From: Pseudomonadota bacterium | Lineage (GTDB): Bacteria > Desulfobacterota > Desulfobacteria > Desulfobacterales > RPRI01 | Assembly: GCA_018830925.1 (NCBI GenBank) | Contig: JAHJRK010000321.1 | Span: 1-9,946, forward strand | Reading direction: 5' to 3' | DNA length: 9,946 nt | Shown here: positions 1 to 6,923 of the stretch, one piece after another | Layout: each line of letters opens with the position of its first letter | Numbering within the stretch: the stretch's first letter is position 1 | Program-made: the position numbers and the translations under genes | The notes under the pieces: model-generated | What the model was told of the DNA's origin: nothing | Database searches by the model: none | The model's input: the letters and a program-made list of their open reading frames with translations, nothing else

Positions 1-1253
1 AGCGCAAGCCCTCCATGTTTGAGCGGCTTCATAAGCAAAAGGCTGAGAACAACATTTGCCATAAAAGATATTAAAGCCGTAATTACAGGAGTTCTGGTAT
101 CCCTGAGCGCATAAAACATCGAAACGACAATTCTGACTGAAGCAAACGCCCACAGGCCCATACTATAATATAAAAGAGCCTGGGCAGTCAATGCTGCGGT
201 TTGTGCATCAAATTCCCCCCTTTTAAAAAGGAGCACAACAATCGGTTCCCTTAAAACAATAAGGCCTATCATACAGGGAAATGTTATAAACATGACCATT
301 CTAATTGAGTAATCGAAAGTATCTCTGAATGCTCCCATTTCATTTCCGGAAGCCTGCCGGGAAAGAACTGGAAATATCGCCGTTGCGGCAGAAATTGCAA
401 AAATCCCCAGAGGCAGTTGCACGAGCCTGTCGGCATAATACAGATAAGAAACACTCCCTTCAGGAAGAAACGAGGCCAGCAGCGTACCGATAAGGATGTT
501 TATCTGGTATACAGCTGCCCCGAATATGGCCGGCAGCATTAGGGTTCCGACCTCTTTTAAGCCGGAATGATATATACCGTAGCCCTTCCAGAAATATACC
601 CCATTTTTTATGAGAAATGGAATCTGGACAGCGAGCTGCAGAAAGCCACCGGCCAGCACGCCTGCTGCAAGAATCTTTGCTGGTTCACCGGCGCCAGGCG
701 AAATAAACAGCATCGCGGCTATCATTGATATATTTAATATAGCCGGCGCAAAAGCCGGCGCAGCAAAATGGCCCAGCACATTCAGAACGCCCATAAAAAG
801 CGCCGCAAGGCATATAAAAAACAGGTATGGAAACATTATTCTTGTAAGAGATACGGTAAGCGCATATTTCCCGGCTGTATCCGAAAATCCCGGAGCTATA
901 AGCCTTACAATCAGAGGGGATAATAATATCCCTGAAATTACAGCAACAATCAGTATTAAAGAGAGAAGCCGCACTGCTGACCCGGCAAGCCTGTTTGCTT
1001 CATCTTTCCCCTGTTTTGTGAGGCATTCCGCAAAGACAGGTATGAAAGAGATGCTGAGCGATCCTTCGGCAAACAGCCTTCGAAAAAGATTTGGGATCCT
1101 GAATGCCACAATAAAAGCGTCGGAACAGAGTCCTGCGCCAAAGTACCACGCTATGACAATATCCCTTACAAAGCCCAATATGCGGCTAATCAGTGTAGCG
1201 CTGCCCACCACTGCCGCGGCTTTTGTCATAAGTGTTTTTTCAGTTCCGGACAT
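1..1253 (-). CDS. murJ: Lipid II flippase MurJ (MviN family), C-terminal end missing at window edge
   Basis: This integral inner-membrane protein flips lipid II to the periplasmic side for peptidoglycan synthesis (MOP superfamily, MviN/MurJ). The reading frame is open for 417 codons from ATG at 1253 to the left edge, so about 80% of a typical 510-520 residue MurJ is present. Visible family features are the N-terminal SRILGFVRD (residues 23-31), SDAF (44-47), NLFRRLFAEG (55-64), YYADRLVQLPLG (272-283), RGEFD (345-349) and FYALRDTRTP (370-379), with hydrophobic membrane segments throughout. R24, R30, D45 and R276 correspond to conserved charged residues of the transport cavity. The position I align with E. 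coli E273 is a glutamine (Q279). An ATG at 1229 is an alternative start, but the upstream one is typical in length. The gene diverges from rpsT; rpsT-murJ adjacency also occurs in Pseudomonas. The family call is very secure. Confidence 0.96.
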   Translation of the reverse strand, partial: MSGTEKTLMTKAAAVVGSATLISRILGFVRDIVIAWYFGAGLCSDAFIVAFRIPNLFRRLFAEGSLSISFIPVFAECLTKQGKDEANRLAGSAVRLLSLILIVAVISGILLSPLIVRLIAPGFSDTAGKYALTVSLTRIMFPYLFFICLAALFMGVLNVLGHFAAPAFAPAILNISMIAAMLFISPGAGEPAKILAAGVLAGGFLQLAVQIPFLIKNGVYFWKGYGIYHSGLKEVGTLMLPAIFGAAVYQINILIGTLLASFLPEGSVSYLYYADRLVQLPLGIFAISAATAIFPVLSRQASGNEMGAFRDTFDYSIRMVMFITFPCMIGLIVLREPIVVLLFKRGEFDAQTAALTAQALLYYSMGLWAFASVRIVVSMFYALRDTRTPVITALISFMANVVLSLLLMKPLKHGGLA

Positions 1254-1276
1254 AAATATTTTCCGATCGCTCCATC

Positions 1277-1319
1277 TATCCGGGCGGATAAATAAAAAGA
1301 TGTTGCAAACTTATTACAA
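1277..1319 (-). promoter_or_regulatory. Candidate murJ promoter and leader hairpin
   Basis: On the minus strand, TTGTAA (1319-1314) and TTTATT (1296-1291) are 17 bases apart and each matches the sigma-70 consensus at 4 of 6 positions. Just downstream, TATCCG/CGGATA (1277-1290) is a short perfect inverted repeat that would lie in the murJ leader. No strong Shine-Dalgarno is seen before the murJ ATG. The promoter call is weak; the hairpin could be chance. Confidence 0.28.
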
Positions 1320-1335
1320 TTTAATCTAATAGTTC

Positions 1336-1364
1336 TTGACAGGTTTCATACTATTTTGTAAATA
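1336..1364 (+). promoter_or_regulatory. Candidate sigma-70 promoter of rpsT
   Basis: A perfect -35 hexamer TTGACA (1336-1341) is followed after 17 bases by a poor -10 TAAATA (1359-1364); TGTAAA at 1357-1362 is an alternative with a shorter spacer. The position, 38 bases before the rpsT start, fits a short ribosomal-protein leader. The -35 is convincing, the exact -10 is not. Confidence 0.5.
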
Positions 1365-1402
1365 GACACCTTCAAAAAAATCAAGAAAAGGAGTTATAAA
1401 AT

Positions 1403-1672
1403 TTGGCAAATCATAAATCAGCATTAAAACGTGCACGTCAAAATGAAATCAGGCGCATGCGCAACAGGTCTACCAAAACCCAGGTAAAGAATATCGTAAA
1501 AGATATGAGGAGTGCGGCAGGCAACAGTGAAAACAGGGAATCGTCCCTGAAGAACCTTGATTCCGTAAAATCCGTTATTGACAAGGCAGCAAAAAAAGGT
1601 GTGATTCATAAAAGAACCGCCTCCCGGAAAATATCCCGCCTTTCAAAACTTGTAAACAACACAAAGTCATAA
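1403..1672 (+). CDS. rpsT: 30S ribosomal protein S20
   Basis: This is a primary 16S rRNA-binding protein of the small ribosomal subunit. The 89-residue product is the usual length and very basic, with the classic start MANHKSALKRARQNEIRR and the C-terminal GVIHKRTASRKISRL block (residues 65-79) typical of S20. The start codon is TTG at 1403, set by AAGGAG at 1388-1393 nine bases upstream; no in-frame ATG exists near it. A UUG start is also known for E. coli rpsT, where S20 represses its own translation, so a similar weak-start control is possible here but is an inference. The gene is monocistronic by its own candidate promoter upstream and a strong hairpin directly after the TAA. It diverges from murJ and converges with lptE. 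Confidence 0.97.
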   Translation: MANHKSALKRARQNEIRRMRNRSTKTQVKNIVKDMRSAAGNSENRESSLKNLDSVKSVIDKAAKKGVIHKRTASRKISRLSKLVNNTKS

Positions 1673-1676
1673 TTTT

Positions 1677-1728
1677 ATGTTTTGCCGGGATATTCGAAGT
1701 TTTCCCGGTAAAACATTTGATTTTCCTT
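1677..1728 (+). terminator. Rho-independent terminator after rpsT
   Basis: Arms at 1677-1690 and 1703-1716 pair over 14 bp with one G-U wobble, around a 12-base loop, and include the GC-rich CCGGGA/TCCCGG core. A T-rich stretch (TTGATTTTCCTT) follows. The hairpin begins five bases after the rpsT stop codon. The T-tract is interrupted, so the element is good but not perfect. Confidence 0.8.
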
Positions 1729-1733
1729 AAACG

Positions 1734-1916
1734 TAACTACTCAGCCACCGATCTACGCTGATCATCACTGATATTTTTTCTTTTTATATGAAAATAGATC
1801 CAACTACTTGATAATTTTCATGCTTCGTTGTGCCCTAAATCACGTGCACGGGGGGGTTATTTCTTTGTATTTAATCTATCTGCGTTCATCTGTGTGAATC
1901 TGTGGCTGAATAGTTA
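1734..1916. repeat. Intergenic repeat element with imperfect inverted arms
   Basis: The arms lie at 1734-1772 and 1878-1916. Compared as inverted copies they agree at about 29 of 39 positions, beginning TAACTA, one variable base, then TCAGCCAC, followed by degenerate GAT-ending units. This resembles the ATCTGTGTTCATCTGTGGCTGA-like intergenic repeats I remember from deltaproteobacterial genomes; that is recollection, not a search. The 105-base centre holds TCATGCTTCGTTGTGCCC (1818-1835), found again inverted at 8695-8712, and a CACGTGCACG palindromic run followed by seven G. No coding region is supported in 1673-1928. The element sits between the converging rpsT and lptE, where an insertion would do least harm. 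Confidence 0.7.
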
Positions 1917-1928
1917 ACCTTAAACAAG

Positions 1929-2441
1929 TTAAAAATTATCAGTCAGCCTGTTATAAACGTTTTCTGCAAGCCTTTTTGAAAGAACCGCAATAGCCGTGCG
2001 CTTCTTATTTTCGGTTTCAATCTTGTCCGCCATAACGGCAAACGCCTGATCTGCAGCAATATCCTTTCCTGTCCAGATAATATTGCCGCTCCTGTCTTTT
2101 AATTTCAAGCCAAGGACAACTTTTACGCGCCTTTCGAGAGAAGTGTGATCACCCTTATGTGAAATCGCCTCATCATTAGCGGATTCGATTACCCCGGTTA
2201 AATACGCGTCGGCGTCATCTGTTTTTGCCACAACCCTGCCGTTTCTAGTAAATTCATAGATAAGATCGTTTGTGATTATGTTTTCAATGCCGCTTTCGGC
2301 AGTTTTATTTTCCAGAACCGATATGCTTACTCTCTTAACAGATGCAGGCAGATCGCCCCCTCCTGCAAATCTGTAAGCACAGCCGTAAAATAATAATGCT
2401 GCCGCAACTGGGAATATTACCGCAAACCGTATCTTCGTCAA
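1929..2441 (-). CDS. lptE: LPS-assembly lipoprotein LptE (RlpB family)
   Basis: LptE is an outer-membrane lipoprotein that plugs the LptD barrel and helps place lipopolysaccharide on the cell surface. From TTG at 2441 the product has 170 residues. It has a lipoprotein signal (MTKIR, then a hydrophobic stretch, then LLFYGC) with the lipidated Cys at residue 21. After it come CAYRFAGGGDLPASVKRVSI, ENKT, and an IWTGKDIAADQAFAV segment near the C-terminus, as in the family. The frame stays open to an ATG at 2495 that overlaps the leuS stop by four bases (ATGA), which would give 188 residues. I prefer TTG 2441 because GGAGGGG lies five bases before it, the ATG has no Shine-Dalgarno, and the longer form would put 18 polar residues before the signal. 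The leuS-lptE order is common in proteobacteria, and co-transcription is likely. The sequence is diverged, as usual for LptE. Confidence 0.88.
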   Translation of the reverse strand: MTKIRFAVIFPVAAALLFYGCAYRFAGGGDLPASVKRVSISVLENKTAESGIENIITNDLIYEFTRNGRVVAKTDDADAYLTGVIESANDEAISHKGDHTSLERRVKVVLGLKLKDRSGNIIWTGKDIAADQAFAVMADKIETENKKRTAIAVLSKRLAENVYNRLTDNF

Positions 2442-2445
2442 AATA

Positions 2446-2453
2446 ACCCCTCC
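2446..2453 (-). promoter_or_regulatory. Ribosome-binding site that favours TTG 2441 as lptE start
   Basis: Read on the minus strand, GGAGGGG occupies 2453-2447 and is followed after TTATT by TTG at 2441. No comparable purine run precedes the ATG codons at 2495 or 2456. This supports a start that places the lipoprotein signal peptide exactly at the N-terminus. Confidence 0.6.
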
Positions 2454-2491
2454 CATGCTTACAGAATGACCTTTTACGAAGCCGTCATGCT

Positions 2492-5083
2492 TCATGTTAC
2501 TATATTGACAAGTTTTTTCTTCACGACGATAATCTTCTTGACCTGCCTGCCCTGGATAAACTTCCCTGCATTCACATCCGACATTGCCCTCTCTTTTATT
2601 GCATCATCATCTGCGTCCGGGTTTATGTTAAATTTACTTCTCAGCTTTCCGTTAACCTGAACAACAACAAGAAGATCATCTTTTATAAGCGCATCTTCCC
2701 TGTATCCGGGCCACGGCGCGAGCAGCACGCTTGTATTTTGTCCGAGGACTTCCCACAGCTCCTCCGCAAAATGAGGAACAATGGGCGACAACAGAAGCGT
2801 GACTGTTTCCATGGCGAAACGGATTACCCCCGCTTTTTCAGGAGTATTTTCTCTGATCTCCACAGTATACATCATGTTGACAAGTTCCATTACTGCGCTT
2901 ATTGCCGTATTGAAGTGGAACCTCTCTTCTATGTCGCTTGTGACCTTTGATATCGTCTGATGTGTCTTCTTATACAATTCCCTTAAGCCGCCTTCAAGCA
3001 GCCCGGGATCACCGTCAAACGGTTTGGTATATCTTATCGTGTCAATCCAATTTCTTGCAAGCCTCCATACACGGGTTAAAAAACGATATCCGCCTTCAAC
3101 CCCCTGCTCGCTCCACTCCAGATCCCTTTCCGGAGGAGCAGCAAAAAGACAAAAAAGCCTTGTCGTATCCGCCCCGTATTTATCAAGCAGGAAGTTGGGA
3201 TCAATGACGTTCCTTTTTGACTTGGACATCTTTTCAATGCGTCCGGTAACTACATCTTTTCCACATTTTGTGCATGTGCGGTTACCGGCTTCCCCTGCAA
3301 CTTCTTCAGGGAACAAATACCCGTGCTCAGGACATGAAACGGTCTCCTTGCAGACCATACCCTGGGTTAAAAGCCTTGTAAACGGCTCTTTGTACCCGAC
3401 AAGCCCCATATCTTTCAGAACACGTGTAAAATACCTTGAATAAAGAAGATGCAGTATGGCATGTTCGACTCCGCCGATGTACTGGTCGACAGGCATCCAG
3501 TAATCAACAGCTTTTTTATCGAAAAGCCCTTCCCCGAACTTCGGGCTGCAATAGCGTTCAAAATACCATGAAGACTCAACGAAAGTATCCATGGTATCGG
3601 TCTCTCTTGCTGCGTCCTCTCTTCCGCACCGGGGGCATTTCGTTCTATTAAAGTATTCAAGCGCCGGCAAGGGAGACTGTCCGCCTTCCAGCAGAGCCGC
3701 ATCTTCAGGAAGCAGTATTGGAAGATCTTTTTCCGGAACAGGGACAATACCGCAGTCGTTACAGTGAACTACAGGTATCGGCGCGCCCCAGTAACGCTGC
3801 CTTGAAATGCCCCAGTCGCGCAGCCTGTAACTGACTGTCTTTTCCCCGGTTCCATTATTCTCAAGATAAGCCGCGACTTCATCAAGGGCTTTTCTGCTGT
3901 TCATGCCGTTAAACTGCCCGGAATTGACCATAATGCCTTCACCGGCATATGCCTCGGTCATTGTTGCAGGATCAAGATCACTGTCATATGGCTTAACAAC
4001 GACTATAATTTCAAGCCCGTATTTTTTTGCAAAATCGAAATCACGCTGGTCATGCGCAGGAACGGACATAACAGCGCCGGTGCCGTACTCCATCAAGGCA
4101 AAGTTGGCCGTGTATACCGGCATGCGCTTCCCGCTCAACGGATTAATGCACCAAGCGCCTGTAAAAACCCCTTCCTTTTCATAATTATCGATCGACTTGC
4201 TTGACCTGTCCTGAAGGGATATCCGTTCGACGAACTCCAGAACCTTCTTCTCCTGATCCGTTCCCCTTGAAAGCTTCAGCACAAGGGGATGCTCCGGAGC
4301 AAGGCACATGAATGTAGCTCCGAAAACGGTGTCCTGCCTGGTTGTAAAAACGGGGATTTTCTCATCCGACTTTTGAACAGAAAAACTTATACGGGCGCCG
4401 ATGCTTTTTCCTATCCAGTTTTTCTGCATGGTCGTTACTTTTTCCGGCCACCCGGGAAGCTTTTCACAATGAGAAAGAAGATCCTCGGCATACTCAGTTA
4501 TTCTGAAAAACCATTGCTTCAGCTTTTTCTGACGGACCTGCCTTCCGCATCTCCAGCACATACCCGCTTCGACCTGTTCATTTGCAAGAACAGTCAAGCA
4601 TGACTCGCACCAGTTAACAAAAGACTCTTTTCTGTATGCGTTCCCCTTCTCATACATCTTTAAAAAGAGCCATTGTTCCCAACGGTAATATTCAGGCCTG
4701 CAGGTTGCGATTTCCCTGTCCCAGTCATATGAAAAACCCATCCGTTTGAGCTGCATACGCATGTAGTCGATATTCTGATAGGTCCATGCTGCAGGATGTG
4801 TCTTGTTTGCTATTGCAGCATTTTCAGCCGGCATGCCAAAAGCATCCCATCCCATCGGATGCAGCACATTAAATCCCCGCATCCTTTTATATCTTGCCAC
4901 CACATCACCTATGGTGTAATTTCTCACATGCCCCATATGAATTTTGCCTGAAGGATATGGAAACATTTCGAGAAGATAATATTTTTTTTTCTCAAGCTCT
5001 TCAGAGACTTTAAACAGGCCGGACTTATCCCAGCTGGACTGCCACTTTGCTTCTATAACCCCCGGATCATACTTTTCTTCCAT
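2492..5083 (-). CDS. leuS: Leucyl-tRNA synthetase
   Basis: This cytoplasmic class Ia enzyme charges tRNA-Leu with leucine using ATP. The 863-residue length matches the bacterial norm (E. coli 860). The HIGH motif is HMGH at residues 49-52 and the second signature is KMSKS at 618-622. The CP1 editing domain shows TTRQDT (247-252, with T252) and GTGAVMSVPAHDQRDFDF with D345, the aspartate that recognises the mischarged amino group. Zinc-type cysteine sets occur at C159/C162/C176/C179 and C441/C444/C483/C486. A further cysteine cluster (C584, C604, C607) lies in the insertion just before KMSKS. The anticodon-binding helical domain follows, and the C-terminal domain includes VVVQVNGKLRSKF (806-818). 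ATG 5083 is the natural start; a GAGG lies 12 bases upstream, rather far. The gene leads a likely leuS-lptE transcript and diverges from rng. No defects are seen. Confidence 0.98.
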   Translation of the reverse strand: MEEKYDPGVIEAKWQSSWDKSGLFKVSEELEKKKYYLLEMFPYPSGKIHMGHVRNYTIGDVVARYKRMRGFNVLHPMGWDAFGMPAENAAIANKTHPAAWTYQNIDYMRMQLKRMGFSYDWDREIATCRPEYYRWEQWLFLKMYEKGNAYRKESFVNWCESCLTVLANEQVEAGMCWRCGRQVRQKKLKQWFFRITEYAEDLLSHCEKLPGWPEKVTTMQKNWIGKSIGARISFSVQKSDEKIPVFTTRQDTVFGATFMCLAPEHPLVLKLSRGTDQEKKVLEFVERISLQDRSSKSIDNYEKEGVFTGAWCINPLSGKRMPVYTANFALMEYGTGAVMSVPAHDQRDFDFAKKYGLEIIVVVKPYDSDLDPATMTEAYAGEGIMVNSGQFNGMNSRKALDEVAAYLENNGTGEKTVSYRLRDWGISRQRYWGAPIPVVHCNDCGIVPVPEKDLPILLPEDAALLEGGQSPLPALEYFNRTKCPRCGREDAARETDTMDTFVESSWYFERYCSPKFGEGLFDKKAVDYWMPVDQYIGGVEHAILHLLYSRYFTRVLKDMGLVGYKEPFTRLLTQGMVCKETVSCPEHGYLFPEEVAGEAGNRTCTKCGKDVVTGRIEKMSKSKRNVIDPNFLLDKYGADTTRLFCLFAAPPERDLEWSEQGVEGGYRFLTRVWRLARNWIDTIRYTKPFDGDPGLLEGGLRELYKKTHQTISKVTSDIEERFHFNTAISAVMELVNMMYTVEIRENTPEKAGVIRFAMETVTLLLSPIVPHFAEELWEVLGQNTSVLLAPWPGYREDALIKDDLLVVVQVNGKLRSKFNINPDADDDAIKERAMSDVNAGKFIQGRQVKKIIVVKKKLVNIVT

Positions 5084-5361
5084 TGTCAGTTAGAACCTCA
5101 TAATAAATACGCCAAATTCTAATGGCTTTATATTTTTAAATAATGTAATAATAGACCTGACCTTTAAAACAGTGCCTTCTAATGCCATAATATAATATAA
5201 ATAGCAAGGAAGGGGGAATATTTTTGGGAGAAAATCAAAATTATTTGTTTGACTTACAAATGGCAATTACATATTCAGGTAAAAAATCAGCGGGTTCCAA
5301 TTATATATGGAATATTGTTTTAAATTAAACTGATACAACTAAGATATACAAGGAAAAATAG
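5084..5361. other. AT-rich divergent intergenic region between leuS and rng
   Basis: This region must hold the start signals for leuS (minus) and rng (plus). I see TATAAT at 5191-5196 without a good -35. TTGACT (5249-5254) with a weak TATTCA (5272-5277) 17 bases on could serve rng. The octamer TTCTAATG occurs at 5117-5124 and 5177-5184, exactly 60 bases apart. A possible small ORF starts at 5224. AAGGA at 5350-5354 is the rng ribosome-binding site. No tRNA or recognised riboswitch was seen, and no promoter here is firm. Confidence 0.4.
5224..5328 (+). CDS. Possible 34-residue small ORF upstream of rng
   Basis: TTG at 5224 follows a strong purine run AAGGAAGGGGG (ending 5216) by seven bases and opens a frame of 34 codons ending in TAA at 5328. 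This Shine-Dalgarno/TTG arrangement matches rpsT, yajC and secD in the same window. The predicted peptide is polar and aromatic (begins MGENQNYLFDLQMAITYSGK), has no membrane segment and no family I recognise. It ends 33 bases before rng, so it could be a leader peptide, a small protein or a chance ORF. Its base composition is like the AT-rich intergenic DNA, which argues for caution. Confidence 0.25.
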   Translation: MGENQNYLFDLQMAITYSGKKSAGSNYIWNIVLN

Positions 5362-6828
5362 ATGAGCAGCAAGATAATGATAAATGCGGTTGATCCGGCC
5401 GAATGCAGAATAGCAAAGGTAAAAGACAGCAAACTTGAAGAATTTCATATTGAAAGTGCTGCAAGAGAGATCACGCACAGCAATATTTACAAGGGAATTA
5501 TTGTACGCATAGAACCCAGCCTGCAGGCTGTTTTTATCGATTACGGAGTAGAACGCCACGGCTTTATGCAAAAACATGAAATACACAACGATTACTTTCA
5601 GGACAGCGATTCGGGAAACCGTTCAATAACCGGCATCGTCAAACAGGGGCAGGAACTTCTGGTGCAGGTTACGAAGGACCCGTTTATGAAAAAAGGGGCC
5701 ATGCTCACCACTTTCATTTCCCTTCCGGGAAGATTCATAGTCCTGATGCCTGGAAGCGAAGGGCTTGGAGTATCCCGTAAAATCGATGATGAAGAAGAAC
5801 GTAAAAGACTGAAAGAAATAATAAGTTCAATAAAAATCCCCGAAGGATTCGGCATTATAGTCAGGACAGCAGGCATAGGTTGCACAAAAGCGCAAATATC
5901 CGGAGACCTTGCCTATCTTTTAAGGCTCTGGAAAAATATAAAGGGCAATGTCATGGAAGTTAAAGCCCCTGCTCTCCTGTATAAGGAAAGAAATCTCGTG
6001 GTCAGGTCGATCCGCGATTATTTTACTCCGGATGTGAATGAAATTCTCATAGATGACCCGGCCGTTCACCGCGAAGCCAAAGATTTTATAAAAATAATAT
6101 CCCCGAAGCATTCAATGATTGTAAAGTTATATAAAGAAGATAAACCGATATTCACAAAATTTCAGCTCGAAAGCCAGATTAATTCCATCTATGAGAGCAG
6201 GGTCAAACTCAAATCGGGAGGCTCCATAGTTATCGAGCAGACGGAAGCCCTTGTTGCCATAGATGTCAATTCAGGCAAGGCAACTCAGACAAAATCCGTT
6301 GAACAGACGGCTCTTGTATCAAACCTTGAAGCGGCTGAAGAGATAGCGCGCCAGCTCCGTTTGAGGGACTTAGGAGGCCTTATAGTTATTGACTTTATAG
6401 ATATGAGAGATTCAAAACATAACCTTGAAGTTGAAAAAAATCTGAAAATTTTTGTCAAAGATGACAAGGCCAGGATCAAGTTCGGCAAGATTTCAAGGTT
6501 CGGAATAATGGAGTTGTCAAGGCAAAGAATAAGGCCGTCAATCGAATTCGGAAGCTTTGTACCATGCAAACATTGCCGTGGAAAAGGAGTGATACAATCT
6601 CCTGAAGCCCAGGGGCTCAGTTTTTTGCGCAAACTTAATCTTGAAACATTAAAGGACGAAATTGCCGGCGTAAAAGGAACCGTTCCGGCTAATGTCGCAG
6701 ATTATCTGTTAAACAAAAAGCGCAAAGAAATACTTGATCTCGAGACGAGGCGTAATTTAAGCATACGCATCGAGGGAAGCAATACCATGTTTCCGGGCGA
6801 ATCTGAAATCATCAGTGAAAAGACGTGA
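5362..6828 (+). CDS. rng: Ribonuclease G (RNase E/G family)
   Basis: This single-strand-specific, Mg-dependent endoribonuclease acts in rRNA maturation and mRNA decay. At 488 residues it matches E. coli RNase G (489) and lacks the long C-terminal scaffold of RNase E. The order is an S1-type RNA-binding region around residues 35-125 (NIYKGIIVRIEPSLQAVFID), a 5'-monophosphate sensor with R168 and T169, and the DNase I-like catalytic domain. Catalytic aspartates are D301 (VAIDVNSGK) and D344 (IVIDFIDM), and MELSRQRIRPS (383-393) is typical. The zinc-link is CKHC (C402, C405), which in this family joins subunits. A short helical C-terminal part follows. ATG 5362 has AAGGA seven bases upstream. 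The gene stands 95 bases before purB. All key residues are present. Confidence 0.95.
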   Translation: MSSKIMINAVDPAECRIAKVKDSKLEEFHIESAAREITHSNIYKGIIVRIEPSLQAVFIDYGVERHGFMQKHEIHNDYFQDSDSGNRSITGIVKQGQELLVQVTKDPFMKKGAMLTTFISLPGRFIVLMPGSEGLGVSRKIDDEEERKRLKEIISSIKIPEGFGIIVRTAGIGCTKAQISGDLAYLLRLWKNIKGNVMEVKAPALLYKERNLVVRSIRDYFTPDVNEILIDDPAVHREAKDFIKIISPKHSMIVKLYKEDKPIFTKFQLESQINSIYESRVKLKSGGSIVIEQTEALVAIDVNSGKATQTKSVEQTALVSNLEAAEEIARQLRLRDLGGLIVIDFIDMRDSKHNLEVEKNLKIFVKDDKARIKFGKISRFGIMELSRQRIRPSIEFGSFVPCKHCRGKGVIQSPEAQGLSFLRKLNLETLKDEIAGVKGTVPANVADYLLNKKRKEILDLETRRNLSIRIEGSNTMFPGESEIISEKT

Positions 6829-6830
6829 TG

Positions 6831-6859
6831 TTGACACCCTCTTTTGATTCCTGTATCAA
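6831..6859 (+). promoter_or_regulatory. Candidate promoter of purB
   Basis: A perfect -35 TTGACA (6831-6836) starts two bases after the rng stop codon, and TATCAA (6854-6859, 4 of 6) follows after exactly 17 bases. A TTTGAT/ATCAAA inverted repeat overlaps the -10. This is the best promoter-like match in the window and suggests purB can be transcribed independently of rng. Confidence 0.5.
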
Positions 6860-6923
6860 AGACAAAACTTGCGGGAAAAGAAAATCTGTCATCAGGCAGC
6901 ATAAATAATTATTACGGGTAATT

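Noticed and set aside
610..1329. Open frame of 239 codons on the plus strand opposite murJ
   Set aside because: It is antisense to a clear MurJ frame with family motifs throughout; the composition is that of a reversed membrane-protein gene and no family is recognised.
2947..4603. Several plus-strand open frames of 70-140 codons opposite leuS
   Set aside because: All lie antisense to intact LeuRS with conserved motifs; none has a convincing ribosome-binding site or recognisable product.
6842..6860. TTTGAT/ATCAAA inverted repeat after rng as a terminator
   Set aside because: The stem is only 6 bp and AT-rich and no T-tract follows. It overlaps the candidate purB promoter, which explains the position better.
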